NCBI GenBank assembly: GCA_030248135.1
Contig: JASANC010002231.1
Location: forward strand, 61,386 to 125,385
Origin: Theristus sp. LFF4_11
Lineage: Eukaryota > Nematoda > Chromadorea > Monhysterida > Xyalidae
Length of the DNA stretch: 64,000 bases
Reading direction: 5' to 3'
This document shows positions 32,114 to 43,977 of the stretch, piece after piece (positions within the stretch are counted from its first letter, which is position 1; the number at the start of each line of letters is the position of its first letter). The translations under genes and the position numbers were made by a program. The notes beneath the pieces are model-generated. The model saw only the letters and a list, made by a program, of their open reading frames with translations, was not told the DNA's origin and did no database searches.

Positions 32114-34939
32114 TCAGAATCTGCCGAAAGTCCGTCGGATCAGCAGTGTCCACGCGAGGAACGGATGCGGCCGCTGTAAGTGCGGCTCGAACAAATTGAA
32201 GTGCGCCCGCTTCAGTCGGCGGAGGAACAAATCGGACGCGGTGCCGACGAGCAACGCCGGTCGCCAGGCGGGCGGGATCTCGGCGCGGTGCGATCGTGCG
32301 TCGATCAGGTTCGCTTGCGTCGTGCGGCAGAGGCACTGGGCGACGTGCGCCACCTGCACCGGCTTCAGACCACGCGCCACCTGCAGATCGAAGAACAAAA
32401 CAAAGCGTTGTCGCCTGTGACCAGCGTTCCATTCCGTTTTATTTCGCGAACAAGCAGGAAACTCCGATAAAACTGTATGAACAGCGTGCTTTGAAGTCGT
32501 GTGAAATATGGACGCGGGATGATGCGACACAAGCCCGTTTTTGCCCGTTCAAGTGACGTGCACTTGCCTGACTAGCAGTGATCTCAAACTGTGCCATCAA
32601 GTCCTCCGGCAGTAGCACCACGTTCCTGGCGAGCAGTGGCGCAGCGGATCTCATCAGCGTCACAATGCCCATCGCAGATGCAAGCGCGTCACAAGCGAGC
32701 GTCACCTGCGCTGCGCAGAAACAGACGGCCATAGCTGGCTGGTTGTTGTTGGATTTTAGGCAATCTTTTTTAGCCAGGGCTAACCCTGAAAAGCGTACAA
32801 AACGCCGTCGAGAAGGGTGTCAATCGAGTTCTCTCTGTCATTAAGTGCCTATACACCTCTCGGCGGGGCTCGATCCCTCGAACACACAGACAATAGTCGC
32901 AACGCGCTACCACCAGGCCGCGTGGGCGACAACTTGGCTTTGTATATTGTGCACAGAAGCAAAAGACTTTTTCGGTTTTGGTGGACACACACGAGACGAA
33001 AGGATCGCCGAAACTGAAATTCCGGGCTGCTGTGCTGTGCCTGACAAACACAAATCAAAATTTAAAAAAATCACTTTTAAGAATGTGTACAAATCAGCTC
33101 AGAGCACATGCCATTCCACTTCGATCGGACACGCACGAAAAAAGTGGACTGTGGTTGAGCATTATTAACAAAGTGACCGGCTTTCAGACCGGGCCGTAAA
33201 ACCGCAATAAAAAAGACAAGCGACAGCGGCGTTCGTAAACATTCGACTTCTCACGAAGCGAACGAAAGCAACGAGAACAAGCACAGCCAACCGGCAGCGA
33301 GTGTGCGGCGTTGCCAGCAGCGGAGTGTCTGCTCAGCTCGCGCAGCACCACACCGAGCAGCACGCCGTGTGTCTCACGGCCGTACGCCTGCAGCAATCTG
33401 GGCACGATGTCACAAACAGTCGTCACCGCATGGCACCACGATAGCTACTGTATTCGGTTCGGTCTTGACACGATCTTGGAGATCTATTGAAAACTGCAAG
33501 GAAATGGGCTGAAAGAAATTCGGATCGAAGGACCACCAACCAACCAGCGGATTGCCAATAATTTAGAGTTCGCCTGCACCTGCACCTCCTCGACCGAGCG
33601 CATCGCGCGATCGCCCAACGTCGCCTGTCTCGCGCGTATCAAACGCGACAAGTCACGGTGCAACGAGCGGTCGGCGGCGAACGACTTCAGTGCGAGCACT
33701 GCTGGCTGTCTGCAAATGAGGCGGCGCGACAATGGAAAAGCCTCCTGCCCTGCGTGGCTCAGTGGAAAGGACTCGGTCTTGCAACCACAAGGTCAACGGT
33801 TCAACCCCCCCCCCCCCCGCGGAGGACCACATACACACTTGTGCCGCACGTGTACAGTCGTTACTCTATAACTTATCCAATTGGCTGATTGGTTGATGCA
33901 TGCATTCAATCTGTGCATGAATTGCTGTGGAGGCGGAGTCTGGTTAGCAAAGAATCTATGCATCACGTGACCAGCAACCAATCAGCTAGTTGGATATCTT
34001 ATAGAGTTAGACTGTAGCTGTGAATCGTATCAATCGACAAATTTTCCGAATCGCTACCTTTCGGAGTTCTAGCGGGCGAAAGCCACCGAAATCGCGATAA
34101 AGAGAGGACTCGGATGACGGTGCCACGGAGCGGGACTGTCCGTCTCGCGGGGGCACAGGCCCACGGGGTGGAGCCCCCCGGCGTCCATTCACCCCTACAC
34201 CAAGCCACCGAAGTTTCGTAACGTCCGGCTTTCGAAAACAATCGCAGAAACCAGCAGGCGCCCGACCGTGGCAGTGGCGAGCGCGTCGCCCCGAACAAAG
34301 CGTCGACCGTGTGCTGCCAGAACTGCAGTCGGTGGATGCCCGCAGTGCCCGTCCAGCGTTCGATTTGATCGCGAATCAGCGCCAGCTCAATGTTCACCGC
34401 ACGCACCTGCCGCACAATGCGAACACAAACAATGGGTAGATTAAAAAGAGAAGCGTTTTTAAAACAGAGCCACCAGGAATACGGTATCCACCGTGTTCGG
34501 TCTCGGCACGATGCTTCCTGCGAACGTCACAAATCGTTAAGAGTTCAGTGCAACTCCGTGCCATGTTCGACTTTTTTTGCAGAACCGTGTAGCCACTACA
34601 AATCCAACTGTATGGCAGTCCAGTTGGCTTTTGACGTTCTCGGTTTTTTTTGTCCGAAATCAGTACCTTTTGTCCTTTAAGAATCTCATCTCACCCGCTG
34701 TCTTGAAACCAGTTTCCGAAACCAGAACCACAGACCGTGAATACTTTCGGCTGTATGGCAGGTGGCAGCAGCAACGTGCAGAGGTAGCCCTCGTAATCGC
34801 GACTTTTCGTGATCCGCTTGCAGTAGTCAATAGACGTTGCATCACAGTTCGCATCCACTGCGTTCGCACGATTTCTGGTGCAATTGTGTTTCGTGCTGCT
34901 TCGAAATATTGCTCTGCATCCACTGGAGGTCGCTAACAT
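32114..34939 (-). CDS. NDUFAF6: NADH dehydrogenase complex I assembly factor 6, complete copy
   Basis: Six exons: 34736-34939, 34240-34406, 33586-33709, 33292-33387, 32568-32705 and 32114-32380 (331 codons plus stop, like the human protein at about 333). NDUFAF6 is a mitochondrial protein with a squalene/phytoene synthase fold, needed for complex I biogenesis. Diagnostic blocks are SRDYEGYLCTLLLPPAIQPK, VRAVNIELALI, LQFWQHTVDALF, AMGIVTLMRS, VVLLPEDLM, and the C-terminal LRRLKRAHFNLFEPHLQ. The first 45 residues are Ser/Arg/Asn-rich and acid-poor, plausible as a mitochondrial targeting sequence. The exon 5 donor is GC (GTCAG|GCAAGT). The exon 3 donor may instead be 6 nt further on. This is the only copy with the native last exon: the tandem-unit boundary at 32224 falls inside that exon. 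Confidence 0.92.
32841..32945 (-). mobile_element. tRNA-derived SINE-like head in NDUFAF6 intron (unit 1)
   Basis: On the minus strand, GCGGCCTGGTGGTAGC resembles a Pol III A box and GGGATCGAGCCCC a B box, about 35 nt apart. No full cloverleaf closes. Equivalent copies are at 45940-46040 and 57003-57105. Confidence 0.4.
33749..33825 (+). mobile_element. tRNA-like sequence (pseudo-tRNA or SINE head), unit 1
   Basis: TGGCTCAGTGG is a good A box and GGTTCAACCCC a B box. CCTGCGT can pair with GCGGAGG as an acceptor stem with one mismatch. The T-arm side has become a run of C whose length varies among units, and the anticodon stem is imperfect, so this is not a functional tRNA gene. It lies in NDUFAF6 intron 2; copies are at 46844-46919 and 57901-57978. 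Confidence 0.55.
33854..34016. mobile_element. MITE, CAATCAGCTGATTGG family (unit 1)
   Basis: The ends ACAGTCGTTACTCTATAAC and GTTAGACTGTA (inverted) are followed inward by TTGGCTGATTGG and CCAATCAGCTAG, with GCATGCATTC and GCATCACGTGACC internal. It is in NDUFAF6 intron 2 and is shared by all three units (46948-47107, 58006-58165), so it predates the triplication. Confidence 0.8.
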
Positions 34940-35662
34940 TATTTCAATTCATCTGAATAACGCCGGAATCCATTGCTTGGCTCCCGAATGCAACTTAGGA
35001 TGGCACGGGAAAAGGTAACGGCATGTTTTCAGAAAACAAACTGATTTTCGCAAGAATTAATGAAACGCCACTTTGTGACTCTTGCACTAAAATACTGGCG
35101 AGACGCTCGGTTCAAAGCTACTGATAAAGATAGCCAGCTACTGACCTAAAATTTTTTGCTTCCGAAGGCATAAAATAGGCATTGACCTACAAGGATTGTT
35201 TTTGCTGAAATTTTCCGTAAATTTTGCTAATTTTAGACAAAATACACTTTTGTCTTTCATTTTAGCATTCTTAAACAAAATTTAGCTATTTTTACCCATT
35301 TTTTTTTAGCGTTTTTGCTACCTATCTAATTAATATCATTTTTTTGACCTGTCTGCCAAGTCCACTTGTCCCCCCCCTCTTCCAAATTTCCTCAGCCACT
35401 TCACCTCACAATTTACCTGAAAAATTTGCTCCAGCTACTTCATCTACCGTCTACGGTCGCGTCTGTAGCGCAGGTGTAGGGCTTTCGGTATTCACCCAGT
35501 AGACCGGTCACACCCGAGAACTTGTCTGTTAATGGTCTGTTAACACAAACACGCAGACCACTTGTAGTGTGAACTAATAAAAGTTTAGGCTGACGGAGTA
35601 CTGTAACGACCACTTTGGGTCTCGACACGATCTTTCCTGATTGTCAAGGATTTTTAATGCAA

Positions 35663-37070
35663 TCTATATTATTAAATTTACAAAGTGTCTGTGCGTGTGT
35701 GGCACTTTTTTGCAATTTGAATTGGCGCCCGTTTTTGCTACTTAAGAAAACTCTATCTCAATTTCCTTAACCTATTTTTTAATAAAGGCCAGTCGAGATT
35801 GTTTTCTCAAAACGTCGCTCTTCATAGCTGGGGAGTCATCATGATACTCTTTGGTCAACAGAGACAGTTCAGCGCAGTATAGGCAAATGGAAGCGTGGCT
35901 GATCAAAACTTGATGATCGACTGGGAAAGATGTAACAAAACTGTCTTTGAAAAAAGTTTGAAGTTTTTTTGTTTTTAAAAATCGGGTTGCAAAACGCACA
36001 TCGACATCGGCATTGCAACAAGTAAATTTCATTGAAATTGATACTCCATGTTTCATTTTCAAATTGATACTCCATGGTTATGAGCGATAATTTCAACGTA
36101 ACGCACGATGGGCAACTGGCAATTGTTGCTGCTCAAAACTTGACGAGCGACTGCGAAAGATGTAACAAAACCGTCTTTGAAAAAAGTTAGTTTTTTAATT
36201 GAGTCGAAATGGTATTTACCATTCATTTTCACTTTGCAAAATGTTTGGGTCATGTTGGGGTAAACGGGTAAAAAGAAGCAATGACTGCAAAACGAAATTA
36301 TAAACGTCACTTTTTTGTTTCTTCTATTCATTTTCACTTTAGAAAAAGGCTTGGCTTATGTTAGGGTAACCGGGTAAAACAAGCATTAGCTTTTTAAAAC
36401 GGGTATTTTTTAATAAGAAAACGTAATTTTTGTATTTTTTATTCAATCTTACTTAACTTACAAAAAGGCTTGACTTAGGTTAGGGTGAACGGGTAAAAAT
36501 AGCAAAATCATAAACTTCGCATTTTCACTTTGCAAAAAAGGCTTGGCTTAGGTAAACGGGTAAAAAAGCATTAGCTTTTTAAAACGGGTAATTGAAAAAA
36601 AACGTTAGTTTTTATGTTTTTATTCAATCTTATTTCACACACAAAAAGGCTTGACTTAGGTTAGGGTGAACGGGTAAAAATAGCAAAATCATAAAACTTC
36701 GCATTTTCACTTTACAAAAAAGGCTTGGCTTAGGTAAACGGGTAAAAAAGCATTAGCTTTTTAAAACGGGTAAATGAAAAAATCGTTAGTTTTTATATTT
36801 TTTATTCAATTTTACTTCACTTACAAAAAGGCTCGCCTTCGGTTAGGGTAAACGGGTAAAAATAGCAAAATCATAAACTTCGCATTTTTTATTTATTTTT
36901 AAATACATTAAAAAATATTGTATTGCAAGCGACCTCACGGCAGCACAAGGTAAATTTTCTTCTGGGTTATTATTCAGTAAACGTTACTGTTTTTTCTTTC
37001 TATGTCAATGCCACTTCACCAAAAAGGCTTGGCATTGATTAAGCCACATACGCTCGGGTCAATTGGCTAG
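35663..37070. mobile_element. Helitron-like non-autonomous element, copy 1
   Basis: It begins TCTATATTATTAAATTTAC and ends CAATTGGCTAG, with A before and T after, as expected for Helitrons (5' TC, 3' CTRR, A/T target). GGCTT...AAGCC near the 3' end can form a small hairpin. The interior (36300-36900) is an array of units of about 190 bp with GGCTTGGCTTAGGTAAACGG and AGGTTAGGGTGAACGGG. There is no Rep/helicase ORF. Confidence 0.75.
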
Positions 37071-37140
37071 TGTCTCTTAAAGCATGAAACATAGTCAAAT
37101 ACTAAATTTACCCATTGAATTGAATTCAACATTGAACCCA

Positions 37141-38557
37141 TCTATATTATTAAATTTACAAAGTGTCTGTGTGTCTGTGCGTGGCACTTTTTTGCAATTT
37201 GAATTGGCGCCCTTTTTTGCTACTTAAGAAAACTCCATCTCAATTTCCTTTACCTATTTTTTATTAATGCCAGTTGAGATTGTTTTCTCAAAACGTCGCT
37301 CTTCATAGCTGGAGTCATCATGATACTCTTTGGTCAACAGAGACAGTTCGGCGCAGCATAGGCAAATGAAAGCGGTGGCTGATCAAAACTTGATGATCGA
37401 CTGGGAAAGATGTAACAAAACCGTCTTTGAAAAAAGTTTGAACTTTTTTTGTTTTAAAAATCGGGTTGCAAAACGCACATCGACATCGGCATTGCAAGTT
37501 GCACTTTGGATTCAAAACAAGTAAATTTCATTGAAATTGATACTCCATGTTTCATTTTCAAATTGATACTCCATGGTTTATGCGCGATAATTTCAAAGTA
37601 ACGCACTGACAATTGTTGCTGCTCAAAACTTGACGAGCGACTGCGAAAGATGTAACAAAACCGTCTCTGAAAAAAGTTAGTTTTTTAATAGGTCGAAATG
37701 GTATTTACCATTCATTTTCACTTTGCCAAATGTTAGGGTCATGTTGGGGTAAACGGGTAAAAAGAAGCAATGACTGCAAAACGAAATTATAAACGTCACT
37801 TTTTTGTTTCTTCAATTCATTTTCATTTTAGAAAAAAGGCTTGGCTTAGGTAAACGGGTAAAAGAAGAATTAGCTTTTTAAAACGGGTTGTTTTTAATGA
37901 AAAAATGGTTAATTTATATATTTTTTTATTCTATCTTACTTCACATACAAAAAGGCTTGACTAGGTTAGGGTGAACGGGTGAAAATAGCAAAATCATAAA
38001 CTTCGCATTTTTACTTTGCAAAAAAGGCTTGGCTTAGGTAAACGGGTAAAAGAAGCATTAGCTTTTTAAAACGGGTAATTGAAAAAAACGTTAATTTTTA
38101 TGTTTTTTATTTAATCTTACTTCACATACAAAAAAAGGCTTGACTTAGGTTAGGGTGAACGGGGAAAAATAGCAAAATCATAAACTTCGCATTTTTACTT
38201 TACAAAAAAGGCTTGGCTTTGGTAAACGGGTAAAAAAAGCATTAGCTTTTTAAAACGGGTAAATGAAAAAAACGTTAGTTTTTATATTTTTTATTCAATT
38301 TTACTTCACTTACAAAAAGGCTTGCCTTCGGTTAGGGTAAACGGGTAAAAATAGCAAAATCATAAACTTCGCATTTTTATTTATTTTCAAATACATCAAA
38401 AATATTGTATTGTAGGCGACTTCACGGCAGCACAAGGTAAATTTTCTTCAGGGTTATTATTCAGTAAACGTTACTGTTTTTTCTTTCTAAGTCAATGCCG
38501 CTTCACCAAAAAGGCTTGGCATTGATTAAGCCCCATACGCTCGGGTCAATTGGCTAG
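37141..38557. mobile_element. Helitron-like non-autonomous element, copy 2
   Basis: Same ends (A|TCTATATTATTAAATTTAC ... GGCTAG|T) and the same internal minisatellite as copy 1, about 1.42 kb versus 1.41 kb, separated from it by 70 bp. The interior repeats of the two copies have diverged in number and indels, so this is not a very recent doubling. Confidence 0.75.
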
Positions 38558-39886
38558 TTGAATATTACAACCACAAAGAACGGTAATGATTGTGTTACGT
38601 CTCACATCTTGACACGATATTTTAATGACTTTCTCCAATTAAGGCTTGCGAAGCCTTAGGACACCCACAGAAATTCTTCATTGCTCCGGTGTGAGACGTA
38701 ATTTTTGTATTGCACAGCTCCTTTATGTTGACAACACAATTCTGTAAGTTCCCTAAAAGCTTCGCAAGCCTTTATCAAGAAAAATCAAGAAAAAATCTGT
38801 CCCAAGGGTACAATAGTTCGGTTTCAGTGCTAATGCTTGATGATCAGGGAACATCGTGTCAAGACCCAAAATAATCGTTACCGTACTCCGATAGCCCAAA
38901 CTCAGTATTTCACTCCACAAGTTGCATGTTAACAGATAACAGAACAAAGTTCTCTGGTGTGACCGGTCTACTGGGTGACCGGTCTGCTGGGTGACCGGTC
39001 TGCTGGATGAATACCGGGCTTTCGTCTGCCGTTCTGTAGGTGGAAAGTCCGAACCCCGCTGCGGACAAGGCACACAATGGAGAAACGAAAGTGACCAACA
39101 ACAACCAATGGTCGACTCCCTCCAGAGCCGAGGGTAAATTGGGCTCTGGGCAGTATTGCCCGTTTCCGCCGGAGTTTGGTATACCTTATGGTTTCCAGAA
39201 CCGGCGCGCGAACAAATATAATAAAAAAATACATCGCCCCCCCCTCGGAATTAAAACAACTATGCCAAGACGCCATCAGCCAATCACCACAAATCCAACT
39301 TTCCATCTTCACGATCCTCTCCTCGGTTCGACCACACATGACGGCGTGTCAAACAGTTGAATGTCATTTATTTTCGTTCTTTGACGCGCGTGAACCGAAA
39401 ATTCGGACCAATTTGACACTTTCGACAAAATTCACGGCACTAAAAAATAATTTGACACATTTAAAGTTGACAAAACCTTTTGAATTTTCAAAAATTTCAA
39501 TGTCGCTCTGACACCAGTGGAACATGCAACCGATAAGAAAATATGGCGCCGAAAGTGGATCAACTGCGTGTTTGCTCTTTTATTCCGACAATGAACGAAC
39601 GCAAAACAACTATCAATGAGAGACACGACCACACAAACAACTGACATTACTCATCGCAAACACAGATGTTTCTCAAAATCACATCAGAAACTGCGTGAAC
39701 CCTCCATCCAACAAACACAACGTTCTTCGGAAAATGCACAACAAAAAACACAAATTCGATAAAAAAGGAAGGCATCAAAACTAAATTCTCTGCTTTTTGG
39801 CCTCATTGAACGTCTCATGCAGACAAAACAACAGCGAAAAAGGTTTCGCATCAACACCGCGATTTTTTCACTTTGTTTGAAAAACA

Positions 39887-40365
39887 ATGGATTTAAAAAA
39901 AAAGATGATCACCAACAACGAACAAACTGAAGAACTCGTTTCAATAAATTTATCAGCGGCCAAAAAACAAATTATCGAGATGGAATGCCAGCAGAAAAAA
40001 TGGCGCCAAAACCAAGCTGATGAAGATAGAACAATTGAACTAAAAATAAGTTTTTTTAAACTGTCACCGACAGTTCCGAAAGTGTTCTGGCGAAACTGAT
40101 TTCTTCAATTAAAAGTTCCAAACTGGCAAGAACAGAAGTAGCAAACCAAACGAACAAAACTTTTGAAGATACAAGTTTGATTGGACCAGATATTGAACGA
40201 ATAGTTTTTCCATAAAGAAAACATTCCAATTTCCAGAGTTGACCATATCATAAAACCACACAAAGAAACACCAGAACCTGAAAACACCAAAACGAGAAAA
40301 ACACAAAAGAAGTTCGAACTATCTGTCGTTACCACCTGCCTGCAGTGACTGCCAAATCTTTTATT
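39887..40365 (+). pseudogene. Decayed plus-strand gene remnant (unit 1)
   Basis: Three protein-like stretches lie in successive frames: MITNNEQTEELVSINLSAAK, then KSSKLARTEVANQTNKTFED ending SLIGPDIERIVFP, then VDHIIKPHKETPEPENTK ending in a stop. Codon-like composition suggests former coding sequence, but the frames shift and the only candidate introns between them are about 28 and 33 nt. I do not recognise the family. Related copies are at 50871-51341 and 61558-62250. A real gene with very short introns is an alternative, though the phases do not fit. Confidence 0.3.
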
Positions 40366-40442
40366 CATTCGTTTTATTTCGCTAAGCGCGGGACACCCTG
40401 ATAAAAATGAATGAACAAAGCGTCATACGAAGGAAGATCTCA

Positions 40443-42936
40443 TCACCACCGAACTCCCACATCAAATCGCAACCCGGTGGATGTGCTTTTGAACTCGAGC
40501 TTCTCGGTCCATATATCCCCCTCCATTTCCACTCGCAGTTCCGTGTAGCCTCGCCATCCGAATGTCTGATCCATTACCGACGTGGCTTGGGGATTGTTGA
40601 ACAAGGACGAAAAATAGAATTCTGAAACGAAAAGCGCACACAGATTGTTTAGAAGATGGCTACCGTTTTTTAAATGTTCAATTTTCATCGTGCGTCATTT
40701 TTTTCAGTGCAATACATCGAACTTGCGTATGTACAGGCACAGGGACACTGCGACAAGAAATGAACACACAGCTGTGCAACACTGCTCATTTGTTTTTTCC
40801 ATGCAAAACAACTGAATTGTGTGAGGTTTCGCTGCATTTCGACCTGGCCAACATCAGACGCACTAGAGCGGTGAGCAGATTAGTGGTGTGCCCTTTTTGA
40901 ACAATAACAAATGTGCTCGGAAACCAAGATGCCATCAATCAATCACTATCAATCTTACTCCCTATCTCCACGATCCTCTCCTCGGATCGACCGGCACGTG
41001 ACGGCGTGTCAAACAGTTGCACCAGCTTCAGGGCGTCCACCACCGAGAAGCCGCTTCTCGGACATTCAAGTTCGACATAGAGAGTGTGCAGCTGCGGACA
41101 GCTCTCGGCCAATTGGCGATACACGAACGCAACACTGAAGATGTAAAGGTGAATGAAGTGATGCAAGTACAACAAAAATGACAACACTGTTCGTGGGATG
41201 ATCCTGTTCTGACAATCGCTAACGATCCTCTCTTGTCAGCAAGCACGGTGCTTTGTGGTGCAGTGCAACAATTCTGCGAAATAACTTATTACGACTCACA
41301 GTTCAAAATCCGAAAGACGATTCCAACCGAATTCTTGAAAATCTTCTGTGCGATACAAAGTGAGTTCTTCCAACGTCGCCTGCCGCCCAACGTCCCACTG
41401 ATGCCAAAACTGCGCTTGTTGGGTGTCACCTGTGGAATCATCCCAACCAAGACGCACAGCACGCAGCGTGTTCGGTGGCAGTTCGTTCAACGCGTCTGCC
41501 ACATCCACCAGGCGCCATTCATCGTTGAACTCCATGTGCTCTAAATTCAGTTCACGCAGCTGTGTGTGCTGGACGGTCAGCGGCGCACGGCACAACAGTC
41601 CCACCATGCTCGCGTCTTCAGTAGCATCACAAAGCAACGAGCACGCCTGCAGATTGTGGCATTCGCTGATGGCTGACGCGAGCTCGCAGACAATGACCTT
41701 TGTGGCCCTTCGATCCGTGACCAACGTCAGTCGCACGTTCGTGTTCGCACGGTTGGCTATCGTCCTCAACAGCAGACTCAGCGTGTGCGCTTGCTTGTGA
41801 TGCAGGTGCTTGGAAGGCAAACTAAGATCTGAAAAGAACACGATGATCCTGGTGCAGAAAAATTAAAGCCAGCCAAGAATCACCACAAATCTGACCATTT
41901 CATCTTTGAAGTATTCCCAAGCTATGAATCAAATCTTACTTTGGTCCATCGTCACAGTGATTGGCTTCGTCCACTGGCTGTCAGTGCCAAACACGATGGG
42001 TGCCCACTGTTGCAGCAAATCCAACTGTCTGGGCGAGAATTTGTTCAGCCAGCCAACCCGAATCTCAGTGACACACGATCGCAGCATTGCCACCCACCCT
42101 TCCACGGTGTCACGCGTGCGCTCGTCTTCGATTCGTTCCTACACAGATAAACAACGCAATTTACACCTGCACTTCTGGTGTTCAATTCATTGATCCCATT
42201 GCAACGCCCACTGGCGGTCTCTTCCCTCCGGAGTTTCGCTTTGTTTTTTCATTCAGATTTTCGAACGTTTTTTGTCACTTTGAATTGGATTTTTTTCAAA
42301 ACGCCTAAAGAGCAGACATTGGCGAATCCTTTTGCGTGTAAAAAACGGAACTCCGTTTTGTGTTGGGAACGTGTTGGGTTTCCGAATTTCATGCTGTTCA
42401 CACAGTTTTATCGGAGTTTCCTGCTTTTCGCGAAATAATATGGATGGATGGATGGAACTGTGATGCGTAATGTTTTTTTTTCAGGGGCTCAGTGGTGAAG
42501 CAACATTGGACCCCATTACGATTTTTCTGGTGTCTTCTGACACCTAAATCCAAAATGTTAGGTGTCATCATTTTTTAGTGTCTCTTGTCTGACTATATCG
42601 GTGTAAAAAACCCTACCTGAATTAGTGCCCAGCCGCACCATGGCAAACCTGTTTACGGGGCTGTTGCGACCGGTGACGTGGCACATGCACCACAAAGGCG
42701 GCCCTGGTCTTCACGAGGCAGCACGGATGTTTGCACACCGCACTTTCGCCGATTCGCTGCCTGTGTCGTGGTCGGTAGTAACTGATCTCCAACGTTTTCA
42801 CCCCCTTCCCCATCCACAGTGCTGGCTCGTGTGCCAGTCCGTTGAATCGTCGGTTGACTGCGGCGGCACTGGCCAGCTCGTGCAGCTGCAGATGATCGAA
42901 AACTTGCAGCAGAATCGAGTCTGGCAGTCGCTCCAT
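40443..42936 (-). CDS. F-box / leucine-rich repeat protein, paralogue 1
   Basis: Five exons: 42649-42936, 41940-42138, 41300-41828, 40998-41134 and 40443-40621 (443 codons plus stop). The start ATG at 42936 gives MERLPDSILLQVFDHLQLHE and then AAAVNRRFNGLAHEPALW, a clear F-box (residues about 3-41). F-box proteins dock on Skp1 in SCF ubiquitin ligases. Exon 3 holds irregular LRRs: LRELNLEHMEFNDEW, NTLRAVRLGWDDS and LEELTLYRTEDF, presumably the substrate surface. Exon 4 adds LHTLYVELECP. Exon 5 encodes a conserved MDQTFGWRGYTELRV and ends GLRFDVGVRW. All splice phases close. The specific family is not one I recognise. It lies between EMC5 (upstream) and NDUFAF6 (downstream) on the same strand. 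Confidence 0.83.
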
Positions 42937-43637
42937 TTGCGGTGGCGAGTCAAAATTTGTTGCCTCCTGAACGAATGTCAAATGACTTTGAACCAACGGG
43001 TTACAAAATGAACATCTCGATTCTGGGTGCTTCAGCAATTTGAACCAGAACCTGGCTTTCTAAAAACTTGTTTACTCCCTCCATACGTGCCGTCAGAAAT
43101 GAAAAGGCTCCACAATCTCTGATAGAAAAACAGTGATGCTAAGGTACCACCAGACCAAGCGGTTTCGATTGGCTGCCAGTGTGCGTTTTTGGATTCACCT
43201 GAAAACAGCAATGAACTCGGTTGACTTGGTGTGCATGCGGCTCAGTTGTGTCGTGCTCTAACGCAGTCAAAACAATGCCTGCGATTCACGGTGCTACTTT
43301 GACACATTTAAAGTTGAACATGCATGTTGAATTTTCAAAAAATTGCAAAAAATGTCGCTCTGACATCAGTGGAAAATGCAACCGATAAGAAAATACGGCG
43401 CCGGAAGCGGATCAACTGCACGTTTGCTCTTTTATTCCGTTCCGACAATGAACGAACGAAAACAACCATCAATCAAAGACTGATTCGACCACAAAAAACG
43501 TTTCTCTCCGTTACTCAAAATTACCTCAGAAACTGCGTGAAACCACCTCAGCCATATTTTTGTTTGTTGACGAACCTGGTGAGGAGGGACACACAAAATC
43601 TTTGTACCAGTTCGATTCACAGCACAAACGGCCGACA

Positions 43638-43804
43638 ACAGTCGAACTCTATAGCCCGACTAGCTGATTGGTTGGTAGTTACGTGATGCATCGATTCAAT
43701 GCCAATCAACCAAACCGACAAACCAAACAAAACTGTGCCTCCATCGCAATTTCTGCACAGTATGCATGCATCAAGCAATCAGCTAGTGTTATAGAGTTAG
43801 ACGG
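43638..43804. mobile_element. MITE, CAATCAGCTGATTGG family (unit 1, F-box 5' flank)
   Basis: The ends ACAGTCGAACTCTATAGCCC and TTATAGAGTTAGAC are inverted. Internal are CTAGCTGATTGGTTGG and GCATGCATCAAGCAATCAGC. An orthologous copy is at 54729-54896 in unit 2. Confidence 0.75.
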
Positions 43805-43977
43805 CAGAAAGACTGCAATGCATAAAAATAATTACAGAGAGCACAACAAACAAAAGTTAGCAATTCAATGAAACTGCAAAACAACAATGACAAGTCCACA
43901 ACGAATAATGACTCAGAAATCAGACCCGATCAGCAAAAAAAACAGAAAAAACTTTGATTCAGACATCTGTTCTCATG

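Larger units (their letters stand above)
35487..39015. mobile_element. Long-TIR DNA transposon, non-autonomous, 3.5 kb
   Basis: It starts GGTATTCACCCAGTAGACC and ends with the inverted GGTCTGCTGGATGAATACC. The flanking GGGCTTTC (35479-35486 and 39016-39023; 9 bp if the next G is counted) occurs once at the empty sites in units 2 and 3. The imperfect inverted similarity extends for about 150 bp inward and includes GGGTCTCGACACGATCTT and its partner. The right arm carries a GACCGGTCAC subrepeat. There is no transposase ORF; the interior is mostly two Helitron-like elements. An 8-9 bp duplication with long TIRs fits Mutator-, hAT-, P- or Merlin-type elements; I cannot choose. Confidence 0.85.
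35461..39232 (+). mobile_element. tRNA-derived SINE, split by a transposon (unit 1)
   Basis: The head GTCTGTAGCGCAGGTGTAGG stops at 35486 and resumes at 39016-39024 (GGGCTTTCG, then TCTGCCGTTCTG). It continues through GTTTGGTATACC to the tail CCGGCGCGCGAACAAATAT. The two parts match the uninterrupted copy at 59615-59851. The 3.5 kb between them is the element at 35487-39015. Confidence 0.85.

Noticed and set aside
33749..33825. Functional tRNA gene
   Set aside because: The anticodon stem does not close with a 7-nt loop and the T arm has turned into a C run of variable length.
36300..38400. Regularly spaced repeats resembling a CRISPR array or telomeric tract
   Set aside because: The units are about 190 bp, divergent and AT-rich, and lie inside Helitron-like elements in an animal genome. 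TTAGGGT occurs only within longer units, not as tandem hexamers.
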